From Annulohypoxylon bovei var. microspora (taxonomy: Eukaryota > Ascomycota > Sordariomycetes > Xylariales > Hypoxylaceae), in contig MU405244.1 of the NCBI GenBank assembly GCA_022836615.1, positions 1-64,000 of the forward strand: a stretch of 64,000 nucleotides of DNA, written 5' to 3'. A program made the position numbers and the translations under genes. The notes beneath the pieces are model-generated. The model was not told the origin of the DNA. It was given only the letters and a program-made list of their open reading frames with translations, and made no database searches. Below are positions 1-14,531 of this stretch, one piece after another (positions within the stretch are counted from its first letter, which is position 1; each line of letters opens with the position of its first letter).

Positions 1-2510
1 TTATTATTACTTATATTTTTATTTACTTAAGGTTTAATTAATTAATTATTATAATAAATTATAATATATTTTAATTTATTTAATATTTTTATATATAATT
101 TTATAAATAATTAATTATTTTAATTTTATTATTTAATAACGCTTTTTATATTTAATATTTTTTAAATTTTAACATTTAAAAGATTATTTATATCGGTTTA
201 AAGGTATTTACCGATTTATTAATTTCGTATATTTCGTTAAATTTATTATTATTAAAGTAATTATAATAAATATAACTTGGTTTTTTATATTTTTAACATT
301 TTTTATTATTTTAATTTTTAATAACGTGATTATTACTTTTATTAAATGTTTTATTAATGCGGTTATAAAATTTTAAAATGAAATTATTTTTTATTACTTA
401 TATTATAATTATAAATATTTTTAATAAAATATGTTATTACGTAATTTAATCCTTAGCTTTATCTTTAACATTATGGATAAAACGTGCTTTTAATTATATA
501 TTAAAAACTTTATTTTTTATATTATTATTTTATAAAATAAAATATATAAAAGTTATAATATATGTAATAAAATTACCATTATTATATTTAATTTCCTTAA
601 ATTCCTTTTATAATAACATTTTTTATTAATCTTTATATGCTTAATAATTTATATAAAATTAAATGATTATAATAATGTTTTATTTTAAACTTATTATTAA
701 TTTTAACGGGTTTTTATAAACGTTATTATAAATGATATTAATTATTTTTAAATTATTTATTAAAATAATATTATTTATCCTTTTAATATAATTAATTAAT
801 TTTAATGTTATATTTAATATTTTTAACCATATGAAAAAGTTTTTAAAACTTATTAAACGAAGTTTTTTAAATAACTTTTACTCGAATTATTTTTATTATA
901 AGTTCGTATTATTTGCCGATGAAAGTGGGGATAATAATGTTATATCGTTAAGGTTTTTAATTTGCTTTTATTTAACCGTTAATTCTTTTAAAACTTTCTT
1001 TAACTTATTAATTTAAGCTTTTAATAATGTTACATTATTAAATCTTAATTTTAATATTATTATAATTCCCCTTTTAAATTAAAAGGCTTAAAAATTATAA
1101 TTTAATTTTTTAAATAAATATTTAAAACGAAAGAAATGTTATTATAAAAGTAATAAATTATAATATATTATATTATAATACCGTATAATATATTATAATT
1201 TTATAATTATATAAACGTATAAATTATTTATTTTTAAATTTATATTAAATATAACTTTATATAACATAAGTTACATAAAGCCACACAAAGCCACAAAGTT
1301 CCTTTTAATTAATAAATCCTTTTTATTATTAATAATTATTATAATTATTATAATAATTAAAATTATATAATTCATTTTATTTATAATCGTATTTTTATCC
1401 TTATTAAACTTTAATTTTTATTTTTAAATAATTATTATATTAATAAAATTAATTTAAACCTTTTAATTAAATGCTTTTTTATATTAAATAATTATAAAAT
1501 AATTACTTTTTTTTTTATAATCCGGTGCTTTTTCCATTTTAATCATTACATCGTTAACTTTAACCACCCATTTATTATAATTTTTTTTATTTAATTTTTT
1601 TATTATAAAAATATTTTTTAATTTATTATTTAACCCCACATTAATATAATTAATTTTATTTTTTTTAATTTAACCCGTTAATTAAAATTAATTTACTTTT
1701 AAAATTAATAAAAAAATTATTAAAATATTAAAAAACATTTTAATACATTTTAATTAAATTTTAATAAATAATTTAAATCGATTATTTATTTTTTAATTTT
1801 TTAATTAAAACTTAAATAAAAACTTTATTATTATATAATTTATTAAACCTTTTTATATTAAATTATTATATTAAACATTACCGTTTTTTAATTAAAATTA
1901 AAAACATAATTTTTAAACATTTATTTTTTTCCGATCCGAAATATATTATATTTTTTAAAATAAAAAAATTTAATATAATTACATATATCGAAAAATCCTT
2001 TTATTTATTAATTTAAATTAAACATTTATTTTTAATTAAAATCATTTCTTTAATTTTATAAAATAAATTAAAATTATTTAATGAATTAATTATAAGGTTA
2101 TTAAAAAAATTATTAAAAAGTTTATATATATTTAAATTATGTTAATAAAAAATAATAAATATTATAAAGTTTTGGTTATTTATTATTTAAAAAATATTTA
2201 TATATTAAATTATCGTTTAATGCGATAAACGTTTTTTCGAAAATTTTTATTAATTAAAAAGTGATTAATAAAAATATGTAACGATTCTTATAAATAACGG
2301 TAAACTTATATTATATAAAGTTAAAAATAAAGTTATTTTCATTAATAAAAAAAAAAAAAAATAATAACCCTTCGTTTTTAAAGCTACGATATTTATGCTT
2401 AAAAATATAAATTAAATTAATTAACGTGGAAACCCTTTTTATACATATTTTAATAATTTCCATAACCCATTTAAAATTATTAATAATTTCATTATAAAAA
2501 CCCACGTTTA

Positions 2511-2722
2511 TTATAATAAATAAGTTTTAAATTAAAATAAAGCTTATGTAACGGCAAAACCATGTATTTTATTAACGAGAATATTTAAAATAAAAAATTA
2601 AAAAAAAAAAAATTACGAAGTGATTTCTTTTAAAAAATCTTTATATATTAACTTTATAATTAAAATATTAATTAACCGTTTTATTAATATACCTTAAAAA
2701 TAATAATAATTAAACGTCGTTA
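2511..2722. repeat. Left copy of a direct repeat, possible degraded LTR
   Basis: This stretch aligns almost base for base with 8621-8829 in the same orientation. Landmarks shared by both are a ttataataaataa start, an A-rich run after atatttaaaataaaaaatta, and tttcttttaaaaaatcttta. Most differences are C/G in this copy against T/A in the other, the type RIP makes. The copies lie 6.1 kb apart, a spacing typical of an LTR retrotransposon. No TG...CA ends or target duplication can be recognised after this much mutation, so the LTR reading is an inference. Confidence 0.5.
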
Positions 2723-5700
2723 TATAACCCCCTTTTTTAAAAAAAGATTTAATTTATAAAAAAAATAAGTTATTTATTAATACGTTTATAATTTATTCCT
2801 TTAATTTCTTTTCTTTTTATAATAAATAAATTATTTTCATCCATTATTTTTAATATTTTATTTTCCGTAATAACTTTAATTCATTGTTAAAATTTAATTA
2901 AAAAACTAACGGCTTCGGGGTGTAAATCATGGAAATTTTTTATTTTAATTAACGTATTAAAAAAGTCCTTAAAAAGATACCACGTTAAATTAAAGTTATA
3001 ATTTATTTAATTTATTTTATATTAAAACTTTTTTTTAAAAAATTTAAAGTTTAATATTTTAAATATTTTATACTTTTATTTTTTATTAATTTTTATTAAA
3101 AGCAAAAAATTTATTACTTATTTTAAAATTAAATTATTTAAAGCTTTAATTAATTAATTTATATTTAAAACTTAATGAATTTTTATATTTAAAAATAAAT
3201 TAATTTTAAAAACGTTATAATAAAATTTCATTAACATTTTAAAAAAATTTACCATTAAGTAATTTAAATTATTATGGGGGTAATTTATTTATTAATTACC
3301 TTTATAAATATACATTTAATTACTTATTATTTAATTTATTAACCATTTTTTTTTATTAATTTATTTATTTTAATAATTTTATATTAATAAAAAATTTTCG
3401 TAAACTTATTATATAATAAAAACTCAACGCTTCGTTAATAATTAAATAACAATATAATTAAATTTTTTTTAAAAAATTTTAAATTTATAAATGTAAGTTT
3501 ATTAATTAAAGATTATTTTTAAAATAAATTTCATTTCCATTTTTATAAAAAAAAACCTTATATTTAAATATAATTAAATAATATACGTAAAATTTAAATA
3601 AAACAACATTTTTAATTAATTATTTTAAAAATAATCCATAAAAAATCGTAATTTCATTTAAATAAATTAATTAAAAATTTCCATTTAACCGTTAAATAAT
3701 AAATATTCCATTATTAATTTATAAAAATCCACTTTAATAAATTTAATTAATTTATTTAAAAAAACGGTTATAAATTAAAAACTTTTATTAAATATAATCG
3801 TTTTAAAGATTTTATAAATACGTTAAACGTATTTATAATATAAATTTATAAATTACGTAACGGTATAAATTTTATACATAAATAATAAAAAAAATCTTTT
3901 ACTTAATTAATTAATAATTATTAAAATCGAATTAAACCTTTCGTAATTAAAAAGCATAAACTTAAAATTTATTAAAATATATTATTACATTTATTTATTA
4001 ATAAAAAATAATTAAAACAAGTTTATTAATTTAATTTTAAAGTTTTAATTTCTTTGGTATTATTTATAATAAACGTAATAACGGTTTATAAACGCTTTTA
4101 TATTAAATTATAAATACTTTTTTAATATTATTACATACATTTTATTTTAATTTAAATACGTTTAACTTAAAAAATAATAAAACTTATTACATAATTTAAT
4201 ATAAAACTTTCCGTTATTTAAAACCATTAATTTTTTTTTTAAAAGTAATAATTTATCCCGTAAAACGTATTTATTTTTTCTTTTCTTAATTTATTCGCGT
4301 TACGCTTTTAATTCGATAATATTTTAATTAACCGTTAAAATAATATTAATTAACTTAATACTTTAAAATAATTTTTCCTTAAAAACCTTCATTATAATTA
4401 AAATATATTAAAGGTTAAAAAATAATAAGTTTATTAAAAGTTTATCGGTTAAAAGTTATAAAAGATTTATTCCATTATAAAACATTAAAAAAAATAATAA
4501 AATAATAAATTAATTATATTCTTTAATCGCTTTTTAAATAATTAAATTAATTGCTTTTCGGGATAAAACGTTAATTACCACATTTTTTTTTCCCAAGTAA
4601 TAATATAACTTATAATTAAATCGAAATAAATATTTATTTTAATTAATTTAATAAAAATTTAACATCCTTTTAATAATAAAATATTATAATAATTAATAAT
4701 TTATAAATATATCGAATTTATTATTTAATAAAACGAGCATATATTCTTAAAGTTTTATTATTATTATAATAATAAAAAACTCCTTATTATAAATAAAATA
4801 ATTATATTTTAAAAGGATTATTATTTTAAAAAAAAAAACTATTAAATATTAATCCTTTAACTCGTTTAATTATGAAAAAACTCCGAAAATCACCCCGTTA
4901 AAAGCGTCGATTTTTAACTTAACCTTTTAATTTTTATAAAAATACTTTAAAATTAAAAAAGTAATTAAAGTTATTTTTAACGTTTTAAACACCTTAATAT
5001 ACTCGTTAATTTAAATTTAATATAAAACGGTAATAAAAAAATATAAAGGTTTTATAATTTAATTATACTCCGATATAAATTATTAATAAAAATTATAAAA
5101 ACTTAAAAACAATTAAAGTTTTTAAACCCGGAAAAATATTTTTTAATTTTAAATTATTTTAATTTTATTTTAATTAATAACCACGTTGGAAATAAAAATA
5201 ATAAACTTTAAAAACTTAATTTTTATAATTAAAAACTTGTTTTTTTAAATATTAATTTATAAGTTAATAAAATATAAACGTTTTAACATTTATTATATAT
5301 AATATTTATAAAGGAATAAATTTTTTAAATAAATTAAAATATTATTTATATACGTTATATAAAAATCGTTAAAAAATAAAAAAAAAACTTAATTAATATA
5401 TTTTTAAAACGTATTAAACTTATTATTTAATTTAAAGGAAAATATACGATATTTATACGATTTAAAATAAGTTTAAAAAATAATAAAATTTTTTAAAATA
5501 AAGTTTATTTTAATATAATAAAAAGTTTAATAAATGTTAAGTTTTATAAAGATTTTAATTTTAAAAATCTTTTTTAACGTTTTATTAATTAAAGGGAAAA
5601 AGTAACGATTTTTTTTAATATAAACGTTTAATTTTTAATAATTAATATAAAACTTTAAATCACTTTTTAATTTTTTTACAAAAAGAATAAAAGATTTATA

Positions 5701-8620
5701 TTTAATTATATTAAATATAATTTACTTTTTATATAAATGGTTTAATAAATATTTTTTTAAAGCTTGTAAGTGCTTCGTATTTATATTATAAAAGGGGTGT
5801 AATTTAATGGGGTTAATATTTTTTTTTTAAGTTTATTTTATGGTTAAAAGGTTAATAAAGCGGTAACGAATTATTATTTTTCTTTAAAAATACTTCGGTT
5901 AAATTATGTAAATAAAGGGGGAACTTTTCTATGATTTGCTTTTAAATAAGGTCGTTTTTTTATTATAACCTTTTTTCGAAAATTAAATTAAACTTTTAAT
6001 AAAATAAAATAAAAGCGTTTAATAACTTATAAATTATATTAAAGTTTTATTAAAAATGTAATATTTTTTTAATAAACGTTAAGTTTAAGATTAAATAAAT
6101 GTTTATAATGGGTGGTAGTGTGGGATATATTAAGGGTTTAATAAGAAATTAAAAAAGAAAAAACGAAATAATAACGGAAAATTATCGATCCATTTTAACC
6201 ATAAAATTTATTATGGAATATATAAACGTTATAATGGTTTACTTTTTTTTTAAAGCACGAAATTAAAAGCGATTATAACGTTTTATATTTTTTTATATAA
6301 TTTTATTTACGTTTTTCCGAAAAATGGAAAGTTTTAATGTAATATTAAAAGCATAATAATAATAAAAAAATAATAACTCGAAAAAAATTAACCGTTAACG
6401 TTAATTATTTAACATGATGTTATATTCCGTTAAAAATTTAAACCTTAATATTATTTAAAATTAAAAGCGGTTCCTTAAGTTTATTAAAAAAATAAATACG
6501 TTATGAAAATTTTTACTTTATATTTAAATATTAATATAAATTACCTCGTTAATTTAATTAATGGTTTATTTATTAAAGCTTTTTATTATAATAAATTAAT
6601 TAAATTAAATGATAAAAAAGTTTTATACATTTATTATTAAATATATATTTCATTAATTAATAATTATATATATTTATATTTTAATATTTATTAACGTTTA
6701 CATTATTATTATTACGTTTACGCTTTATAAATAAATTAACATATTAATCATAAATTATAATCTTTTTATTATAAGATTAAAAAAATTAAAATTAATAAAA
6801 ATAAATATTAATAAATAAATATATAAAAAGGAATTTAAGTTAAAAGCTTTATTTAAACGTTATTTTCTTTTAATTTTAAATCGATATTATTTTTATTATA
6901 TTTCATTATTTTTTCTTTTAAAACAATGGTTATTATTTTAGCTTTTACATTACATATTAAGTAATTATTAAAAAAATGATCCTTTTATTTATAAAAGTAA
7001 TAAATTAAATTAATGTTAAACGTTATAAAAGCGTTACGTTAATAAAGAATTAAAAGAACTTAAAAAGGTTCCTTCGTACGTGTTTAAATTATAATTTCCA
7101 TAATTAAACGAAAAATGTTAAAATTAATGGGAATTATTTTTATAACGTTAAAAGTAATTTTAATTTTAAGTTAAGGTTAAAAAGTTATAAAATTAACTTT
7201 TTTTTAAGCGGCTTTAATGCGTTATTAAATTAACGTTAAATAAAGGTCTTTAAATTTAATAAATTTTATTTTCTTATTTAAATAATAATAAAATGCTTAA
7301 ATGTGGAAATCGGTGGTTAACTAATAATTTAATTTTTTTTTTATTCGAATATTAAGATTTTTCCTTTATTTATTAACGATATAAAAAATGTATAAAATTT
7401 AAAAAATTATTTATTTAATTACATGTTAAATTTATGGAAATTATCCTTGGTTTAAACTTTAATGTTAAGGTTATTATATAATAACTTTAATAAGTTATAT
7501 ATTTATTTAATTTTAATATATTAATTAATATTATTTTTAATAAAAAAGGGTTAAAAAATCGATTTAATTTTGTTTTTAATAAGTGAATAAAGTTATATAA
7601 ATTAAATATATTTTTTAAAAAATTTTTATTAATTAATTTAAAGCTTATTTTTTATATTTATTTTTTATTTTTCGAATATAAAATTTAATTTATTTAATAA
7701 AAAATGTGAATTTTTAATGTAAATTTTTAATAAAAATAAAAATAAAATTATTAATTATGTTTTAAAAGTATATTAAAGGTTATTCGATTTTTTAAGTTCG
7801 TTATTTTATTCCATTAAAAGGATAATTAAGTTTTATAATATATAAATTAAAATAAAAAAATAAAAGGCGCGAAAAAAAGTAAAAAAAAAAGAAAAAATAA
7901 AAAAAATAAAAGAAAAAAAAATAAGTTATAATTAATTTTTTAATATTATTAATTTATTTAAAATAATAAATAATATAATTTAAAATAAATTTATTTTTAT
8001 TATATTAAGCTTTAAAGGCGGGGTAATAAAATTTTATTATAAGTTTAATTAAAAGGCACGTTCGTTTTAATTAAAAGATTTATTAATAAACGAAGCTTTT
8101 TTTTTTTTTTTTTTTAAAGAAAAGAATAAGCTTTTAATTTTATTATTAAGTAATTAATTAAATAATTTTTTAAATTATTAAAGGTTTTAACATTTTTTTA
8201 AAAATTAAAGATTTTTTTTTAATTATAAATAAAAACTTATTAATTTAAAGTTATATAATTAAAAAAATAAAAGTAAGTTTTAATTAATTAATTTAATTAA
8301 TAAATAATTTAATATTTTTATTAAAGCTTTTATTTAACGATTTAAATATTATTATTAATTAATAATAAAATAAATAATATTAAAAAATATTTTATTATAA
8401 ATAAAAATAAAACCTTATAATTATTAATATAAGGAATTTCGTTTAAAAAAATAAAAATTTTTAAAAATTAAATATAAATTAAAAATAAAATTTTAAATAT
8501 ATTATAATTTAAAAAAAATTAAATCGGTGCGTGAACGTTTATATATTTAAAAAAAAAAATTTTTAAAAATAAGCTTTTAAATTAAAAAAATAAAATGAAT
8601 GGGTAACTTTAAATATTATA

Positions 8621-8829
8621 TTATAATAAATAAATCTTAAATTAAAAAAAAATTTATATAATAACGGGATTATATATTTTATTAATAAAAATATTTAAAA
8701 TAAAAAATTAAAAAAAAAAATTATAAAGTAATTTCTTTTAAAAAATCTTTATATATTAACTTTGTAATTAAAACATTAATTAATTATTCCATTAATATAT
8801 TTTAAAAGTAACGGTAATTAAACGTTATT
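8621..8829. repeat. Right copy of the direct repeat, possible degraded LTR
   Basis: This is the partner of 2511-2722, in the same orientation and one to two bases shorter in the A run. It carries more T/A at the variable sites than the left copy. Similarity fades beyond about 8829, where the left copy continues into unrelated sequence. If both are LTRs, the element spanned roughly 2.5-8.8 kb, and the hAT-like element at 9022 inserted just outside it. Confidence 0.5.
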
Positions 8830-9021
8830 ATAACGTTTATCGCGTTTATAATTATAATATAAATTCGCATTAATTTTTACTTTAATTAATTTTTTAAGTT
8901 TTTAACTCGTAACATTTTATTTATCTTTTATTTTTTTAATATATTTACATTTTAAATTATAAAAAAAATTTAAAATATTTAATATATTTAAATTATTTTT
9001 TATAATAATTACTTTTATTAT

Positions 9022-9755
9022 GAGCAACACTAAATCTGCAGTATTGATTGGCTAAATCTGCAGTACACTGCCACAGCGAAGGTCCGAGCTCAATCGGTAC
9101 ACGCGTTGCCATACAATCCCACATACAAACAAAGGTATCTCTTTTAGCCACTTGCGACTAGCGCCACGGCTAAGAACACCAATTTCGCCTCATTTCAACC
9201 ACAACTTTAAGCAGCTGCATCGTACTCAATATACCATTTGAGCTCATATAAAGCTGATATTATACAATTGTATCTAATGGTCTTTCCAATGAACCAAACT
9301 GCATGTTTCTAAGACTAGTATACGTTGTGTTCTAAAGCTTCGAAACTGGACTGTTTTTATATATGCGACCGTGGACTGGGCTGGCTGGGTAGCTGTGGCC
9401 GGGTGTGGCCCAGGTATGACTGAAGAGTGGTCGCATAGACAAGTGATCAGCTTTCAATTGAATTTATCTGACTAAATGAAGGATTGAAAATATGCAAAGT
9501 AGATCAAAAGATAGCTCTTTGAAAGCAGTTGTAATGAATAGCTTTTCTTAATTGTTGGAATTTTATTGAAGGGGGAATAATTGATTCAACTGGAGCGTAT
9601 GTTTGATGGGGACGGCGGGCAGGGGTGAAAAAAGAGTACTTACATTTGTATGGGATATTGTATGGCGAGACGTGTACCGATTCAGCCCGGACCTTCGCCA
9701 CAGTGGCTGTGTACTGCAGATTTAGCCAATGGGCATTGCAGATTTAGTGTTGCTC
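9022..9755. mobile_element. hAT-like non-autonomous DNA transposon (734 bp) with 8-bp TSD
   Basis: This is an island of normal base composition inside the AT-rich block. The outer ends are perfect inverted repeats for 19 bases (GAGCAACACTAAATCTGCA), and imperfect pairing continues inward for roughly 120 bp, including a second copy of the TAAATCTGCAGTACAC motif and the shared CCATACAA motif. The flanks are identical 8-mers, TTTATTAT, at 9014-9021 and 9756-9763. An 8-bp duplication is the hallmark of the hAT superfamily. No transposase is encoded (the longest frame is 65 codons), so it must have been moved by an enzyme from elsewhere. Its unmutated composition says it arrived after the surrounding DNA was degraded. 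Confidence 0.88.
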
Positions 9756-12700
9756 TTTATTATTTACCGTTTCGCTTTTAATTTATAAATTTTATTTATT
9801 ATTTTTTTAATTATAATAATATAAATTATTAAAAATAATATAAATAAAAAACTTTTAATTAATTATAAATATATTTTAAAAATAAATAATATAAAAATAA
9901 AACCATTAAATTTTATAATATTATTAATAATTTTTATAACCATTTATAAAACGGAAAATACATTTATTTAAATTCTTTAAAAATCTTTAAATATTATTTT
10001 ATATATACGTTTTAATAATCCATAATAATCTTTTAATTATTTAATTAAATTATATGTTTTAATAAAAAAAATTTTAATAAAAATGTTTAATTTTTTTACA
10101 TTAATAATAAATTTATTTATAATGAAATTTATATTAACATCGAATACCATTTAATTAAATGGTTTTAAATATATATTAATTTATATTATTTATAAAAAAT
10201 TTTAAATATATTTTATAATTATATTTTTTAAAAATTTCATTATTTAAAATAATATTACTTTATTAATAATATAAAATATTAATTTACCGTTAATGTACAT
10301 AATATTAACGAAAACGTTATAATTAAAATTAATATTATTTTTTATTATAAATTTAAATTTTTTAAATGTAACGCCATGTAATTAATATTAATAATAATAT
10401 TTATTAATTTTTTTTATAATATTTTAATTTAAATCGTTATAATTTACTTTTATAAAAATACGGTAAAGTTAATTTATTATAAAATAATTAAATTATTTAT
10501 AAATTTATTATAATTTAATTTTTATAAAATAATAATAAGTTATAATAAGGTTTTAATTATTTAATAAAAACCATAAATAATTTCATTTATAAATAATAAA
10601 ATAATCCTTATTTTAATAAGTTAATATATTTTTTATATTATTAAAAAAAATATTAAATCGGTTTATATTATTAAAACATAATAAAAATAATATATTTATA
10701 AATATAATTTAAAAAAAAATTATTTTAAACGAAATAAAAATGTATATAATTTTTATATTTAATTATTTTAAGTTATTACCGAAGTAAATTTTATATTATT
10801 TTATTATTATAATATTTAATATTACATATAAATATAATTATTATAAAACTTTAAATTAAGGTTTATTTTTTATAAATATTTTTATTATTTTAATATTAAA
10901 TAAAATATTTTAAAACGTATAAAAATATTAATTTTTTAAATAAAATAATATAATAAGTTTTAAAGAATTTTTAATAAATTCTTTTATATATATTTAATAA
11001 TTATAAAATATGTTAAATTTAATAAATATATAAAACATTATTTAATTTATAAAAATATATATAATATAAATATTATTAATTTTATTATAATTTATATAAT
11101 ATTATATTAATGTAAATAATTTATAAACTTTATTATAATTATCATTTTTACTTTAATATAAAAATTAAATATTAAAGTCCTCCATTTTATTATTATTTCG
11201 TTTATTAATATTAATCTTTTTATAATTAATAAAAAATACCTTATAATTATTATTAATTTTTTTATTTTTTTATTTTTAAAAATATTATTATTAATCCATT
11301 CGTTTATTTTTATGTTTACCCATGGAATGTTTTATTAATTAACATTTTAATTTTTTACAAATAAAATACTTTTTATTATTAATTTTTTATTTATTATTAT
11401 AACGTTTATTATCCCATTATTATTTTATTTATTCGCATTTACGGAAATAAAACGAACTTTAATTTAAATAAAATAACCTTCGATTTTTATTATTATTATA
11501 CTTTTAATTAATTTAATATTAATTATTTAATTTATTAAAAGTATAATATTATATTATTAATTACTTATAATAATATATAATTTTAATTATATTATAAAAA
11601 TCGGAATAAACGTTTTTAAATGTTATTATTAATTAAAGAATTATTATAATAAATAATAAATATTTTTATATTACATTAATTATATTTTTTTTAAAATTAA
11701 TATTTTTGAAATAATTAATAAAAAATCCCTTATATATGTGTTAAATTTATTAAATAAATATATTTAAATATATAAATAAATTTTTATTTAAGTTTTTTTT
11801 TATAATTATATAAATAATTATAAACTTTTATTTATTTATATATATTTATTAATTTTTAATAATATAAAAAAATGTTTTTATTTAATTAATTATTTATTTA
11901 AATTTAAGCCTTTTCTTAATAAAATAATTATAATAATATTATATAACACGTTTTTTTAATATAATTAAATATACTTTATAATATTAGTTTTTTTTTATAT
12001 TAACTTTATTATAATGGTTTTTAAATATTTTAACCTTTTTATTTAAAATGTTATATTTATTATTTCTAAATTTATATACGTTATTATAATACATTTTAAT
12101 AAAATTAATTAAAGTTTATTTTAAAAATTAATTTATAAATAATTATTAATAAATAAAAAAACTTATTGGATTATTATAATATATTAATTATTAATTATAA
12201 ATTTATAAATTTTTTTATTAAAAATTAAATATAAAATTTCTTAAATTTAAAATATTAAGGATTAATGATTTTAATTTTAAATATAAAAAAAATCCTTGGA
12301 TTAATTTTTAATTAAAATTTTATCCATATGAAATTAAATAAATATCATTGTTTTAATTAAAATTATAAGTAATTATTAAAATTAATAATAATTATTTTAA
12401 TATTATTATTTAAAAAATTTAAGGAATTTATAAAAGTTAAAGTTTTTAAAATTTTTAAAAAATTTATATAATTTAATAAATAAGAATTTATTAAATTTAA
12501 GGGATAAAAATTTATATAACTTAAATAATAAAAATTTAAATAAATTAAAAAATAAGGTTTTATTTAATTTAAAAAATAAAGTTTTCTTTAATTATTTTTA
12601 TTATAAATGTAATTTTTTTATTAAATATTATTATAAAGTTTAAGTTATTCATTGAAAAGAAATCTTTAAATAATTTTTTTAAAAATTTTATTACCACGTA

Positions 12701-14531
12701 ATTTAAAAAGTTTAAAAATATATTTATTTTTAACATTAACATTAAGTTTTTATTATAATTTTATTTTCTTTATGTAAAAACTTTATAATAACGTAAATAA
12801 TTAATTCCTTTAATATAAAAAAAACGTAATAACTTTTTAAAATACTTTTTCTTTTATTTATTAAAATCACGTTTAAATTCTTTTTAAAATATTTCATTAA
12901 TTAATCGTTTATAATATATTATAAAGTTTTTTATAAAATAAATATTAAATATTTCCATGTTTATTTTATTTAATTTAAAAAGATTTAAATTAAATTTAAT
13001 ATAATTTTTTTTAATTTAATTTTTTTAATTAACCATTATTATTTTTTATTAATTAAAATATATAATATATAAAAAAATGAAATTATAATTAAAAAATAAA
13101 TTTTTATATTATTATATTATAAATGGAATTATAAATAAAACTTATATATTTTTTAATATAAAAAAAAATATAAAAAAAAAGTTAAAAAAAAAATTTAAAT
13201 AAAACGGGTCGTATAAAAGTAATAGTTTTATTAACGTGTAATTATTAAATTATTATTATTAAATCGCATTTATTATTTTTAAATTTAAATATTAAAATAC
13301 TTTTTTTAAAAATAAATATTAAATTATTTTTACGTAATAAATTAATACGTTTTAACCTTTAATTAAACTTTAAATATTAATTAATCACGGTTAAAAAAAT
13401 CTTTTTCGTAATATATTAATGATTTTAATTTTTAATTAAGCTTTAAACGTTAATGAAATCGTAATATTTAATTTTTTCGTACGTAATAAACGTAAATCCT
13501 TTAACTTTTAATTAAACCTTAAGATTTTTAAATTAACATAAAGTTATTTTACATTAATAACGGTTTAATTATCGCGTTAAACGTAAAAATTTTTTTTTTT
13601 TTACTTTTATTTTATTATTTTATAATTAATATAATCGATTAACCATTAATTAATATTAATTTAATAAAGTTAAATAATTATGCATTAAATATATAAAAAA
13701 TAAATAAAATTTAAAATGTTATTTTATTAATATATATAAAAGGAATTTAAATTAAATAAAAAACATAAAAAAAATTAATTTAATATTAATTTAACTTTAT
13801 ATAACCACATGATAAAAGTAAATTTTGCCGGATATAATCACATGATTAATATTTCGACATTTACATTTAAACGAAATTAATATATTTATAAAAATAAAAA
13901 AATATAAAAATTATAAAAATTAATTCGTAATAATATATAATTATTTACATATAAATTAAATTATATTAATAAAATAATTTAATAATTAATTTATAACGTT
14001 TAAAAACTTTTTAAAAAAATAAAAAAAATTTAAATAACGATATTATATAATTATTTTAAATAAATTAAACATATATAATAATTTTAAATTTTAATAATAT
14101 TACCGTTAAAAAAACATAATTATATAATATAACGTTATTAAATAATATTAATAAAACGATATATTTAAAAATATTATTAATAAATTAAAAAATAAAATTT
14201 ATATTATATTAATTTAAATTAAAAATAATAATATATTTTTTAAATATTAATTTATTATTATTTAAATAATAATTTACATTATAAATAAATCCCTTTAATA
14301 ATTATTAAATAAAACTTTATATAAAATTTAAATTAATAATGTTTTTAATTTAATATATATAATTATAATAAAATTAAATAAATATTATTTATTAAATAAT
14401 AAAATTAATATAATAAAAAAATAAATAATTAATTATAAAATACTTAAATATAATAATAATAATATTAATTATAAAATATTACGTTTAAATAATAATATAA
14501 TAATTAACATAAATAACATTATATTTAAAAA
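9756..14531. repeat. AT-rich, RIP-like degraded repeat block (middle part)
   Basis: This continues the AT-rich block between the two inserted elements. I see no gene, no convincing open frame and no repeat structure that can be resolved by eye. Confidence 0.75.

Larger units (their letters stand above)
1..9021. repeat. AT-rich, RIP-like degraded repeat block (left part)
   Basis: This stretch is almost entirely A and T, with long TA/AT/AAT runs, no open frame of meaningful length and no recognisable domain in any frame. The few C and G bases sit mostly in CG, GG or CC contexts, and CA/TG pairs look scarce by eye, the pattern expected when CpA has been turned into TpA by repeat-induced point mutation. 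It holds one recognisable internal duplication (about 2511-2722 against 8621-8829). I infer old, heavily mutated transposable elements. Short open frames such as the 61-codon one at 831-1016 are chance. Confidence 0.8.

Noticed and set aside
831..1016. 61-codon frame in the AT-rich block
   Set aside because: The surrounding DNA is RIP-like, the frame is K/F/L/N-biased and no family is recognisable.
2311..2505. 64-codon minus-strand frame with a poly-F run
   Set aside because: It arises from an A run in AT-rich DNA and partly adjoins the degraded repeat; composition explains it.
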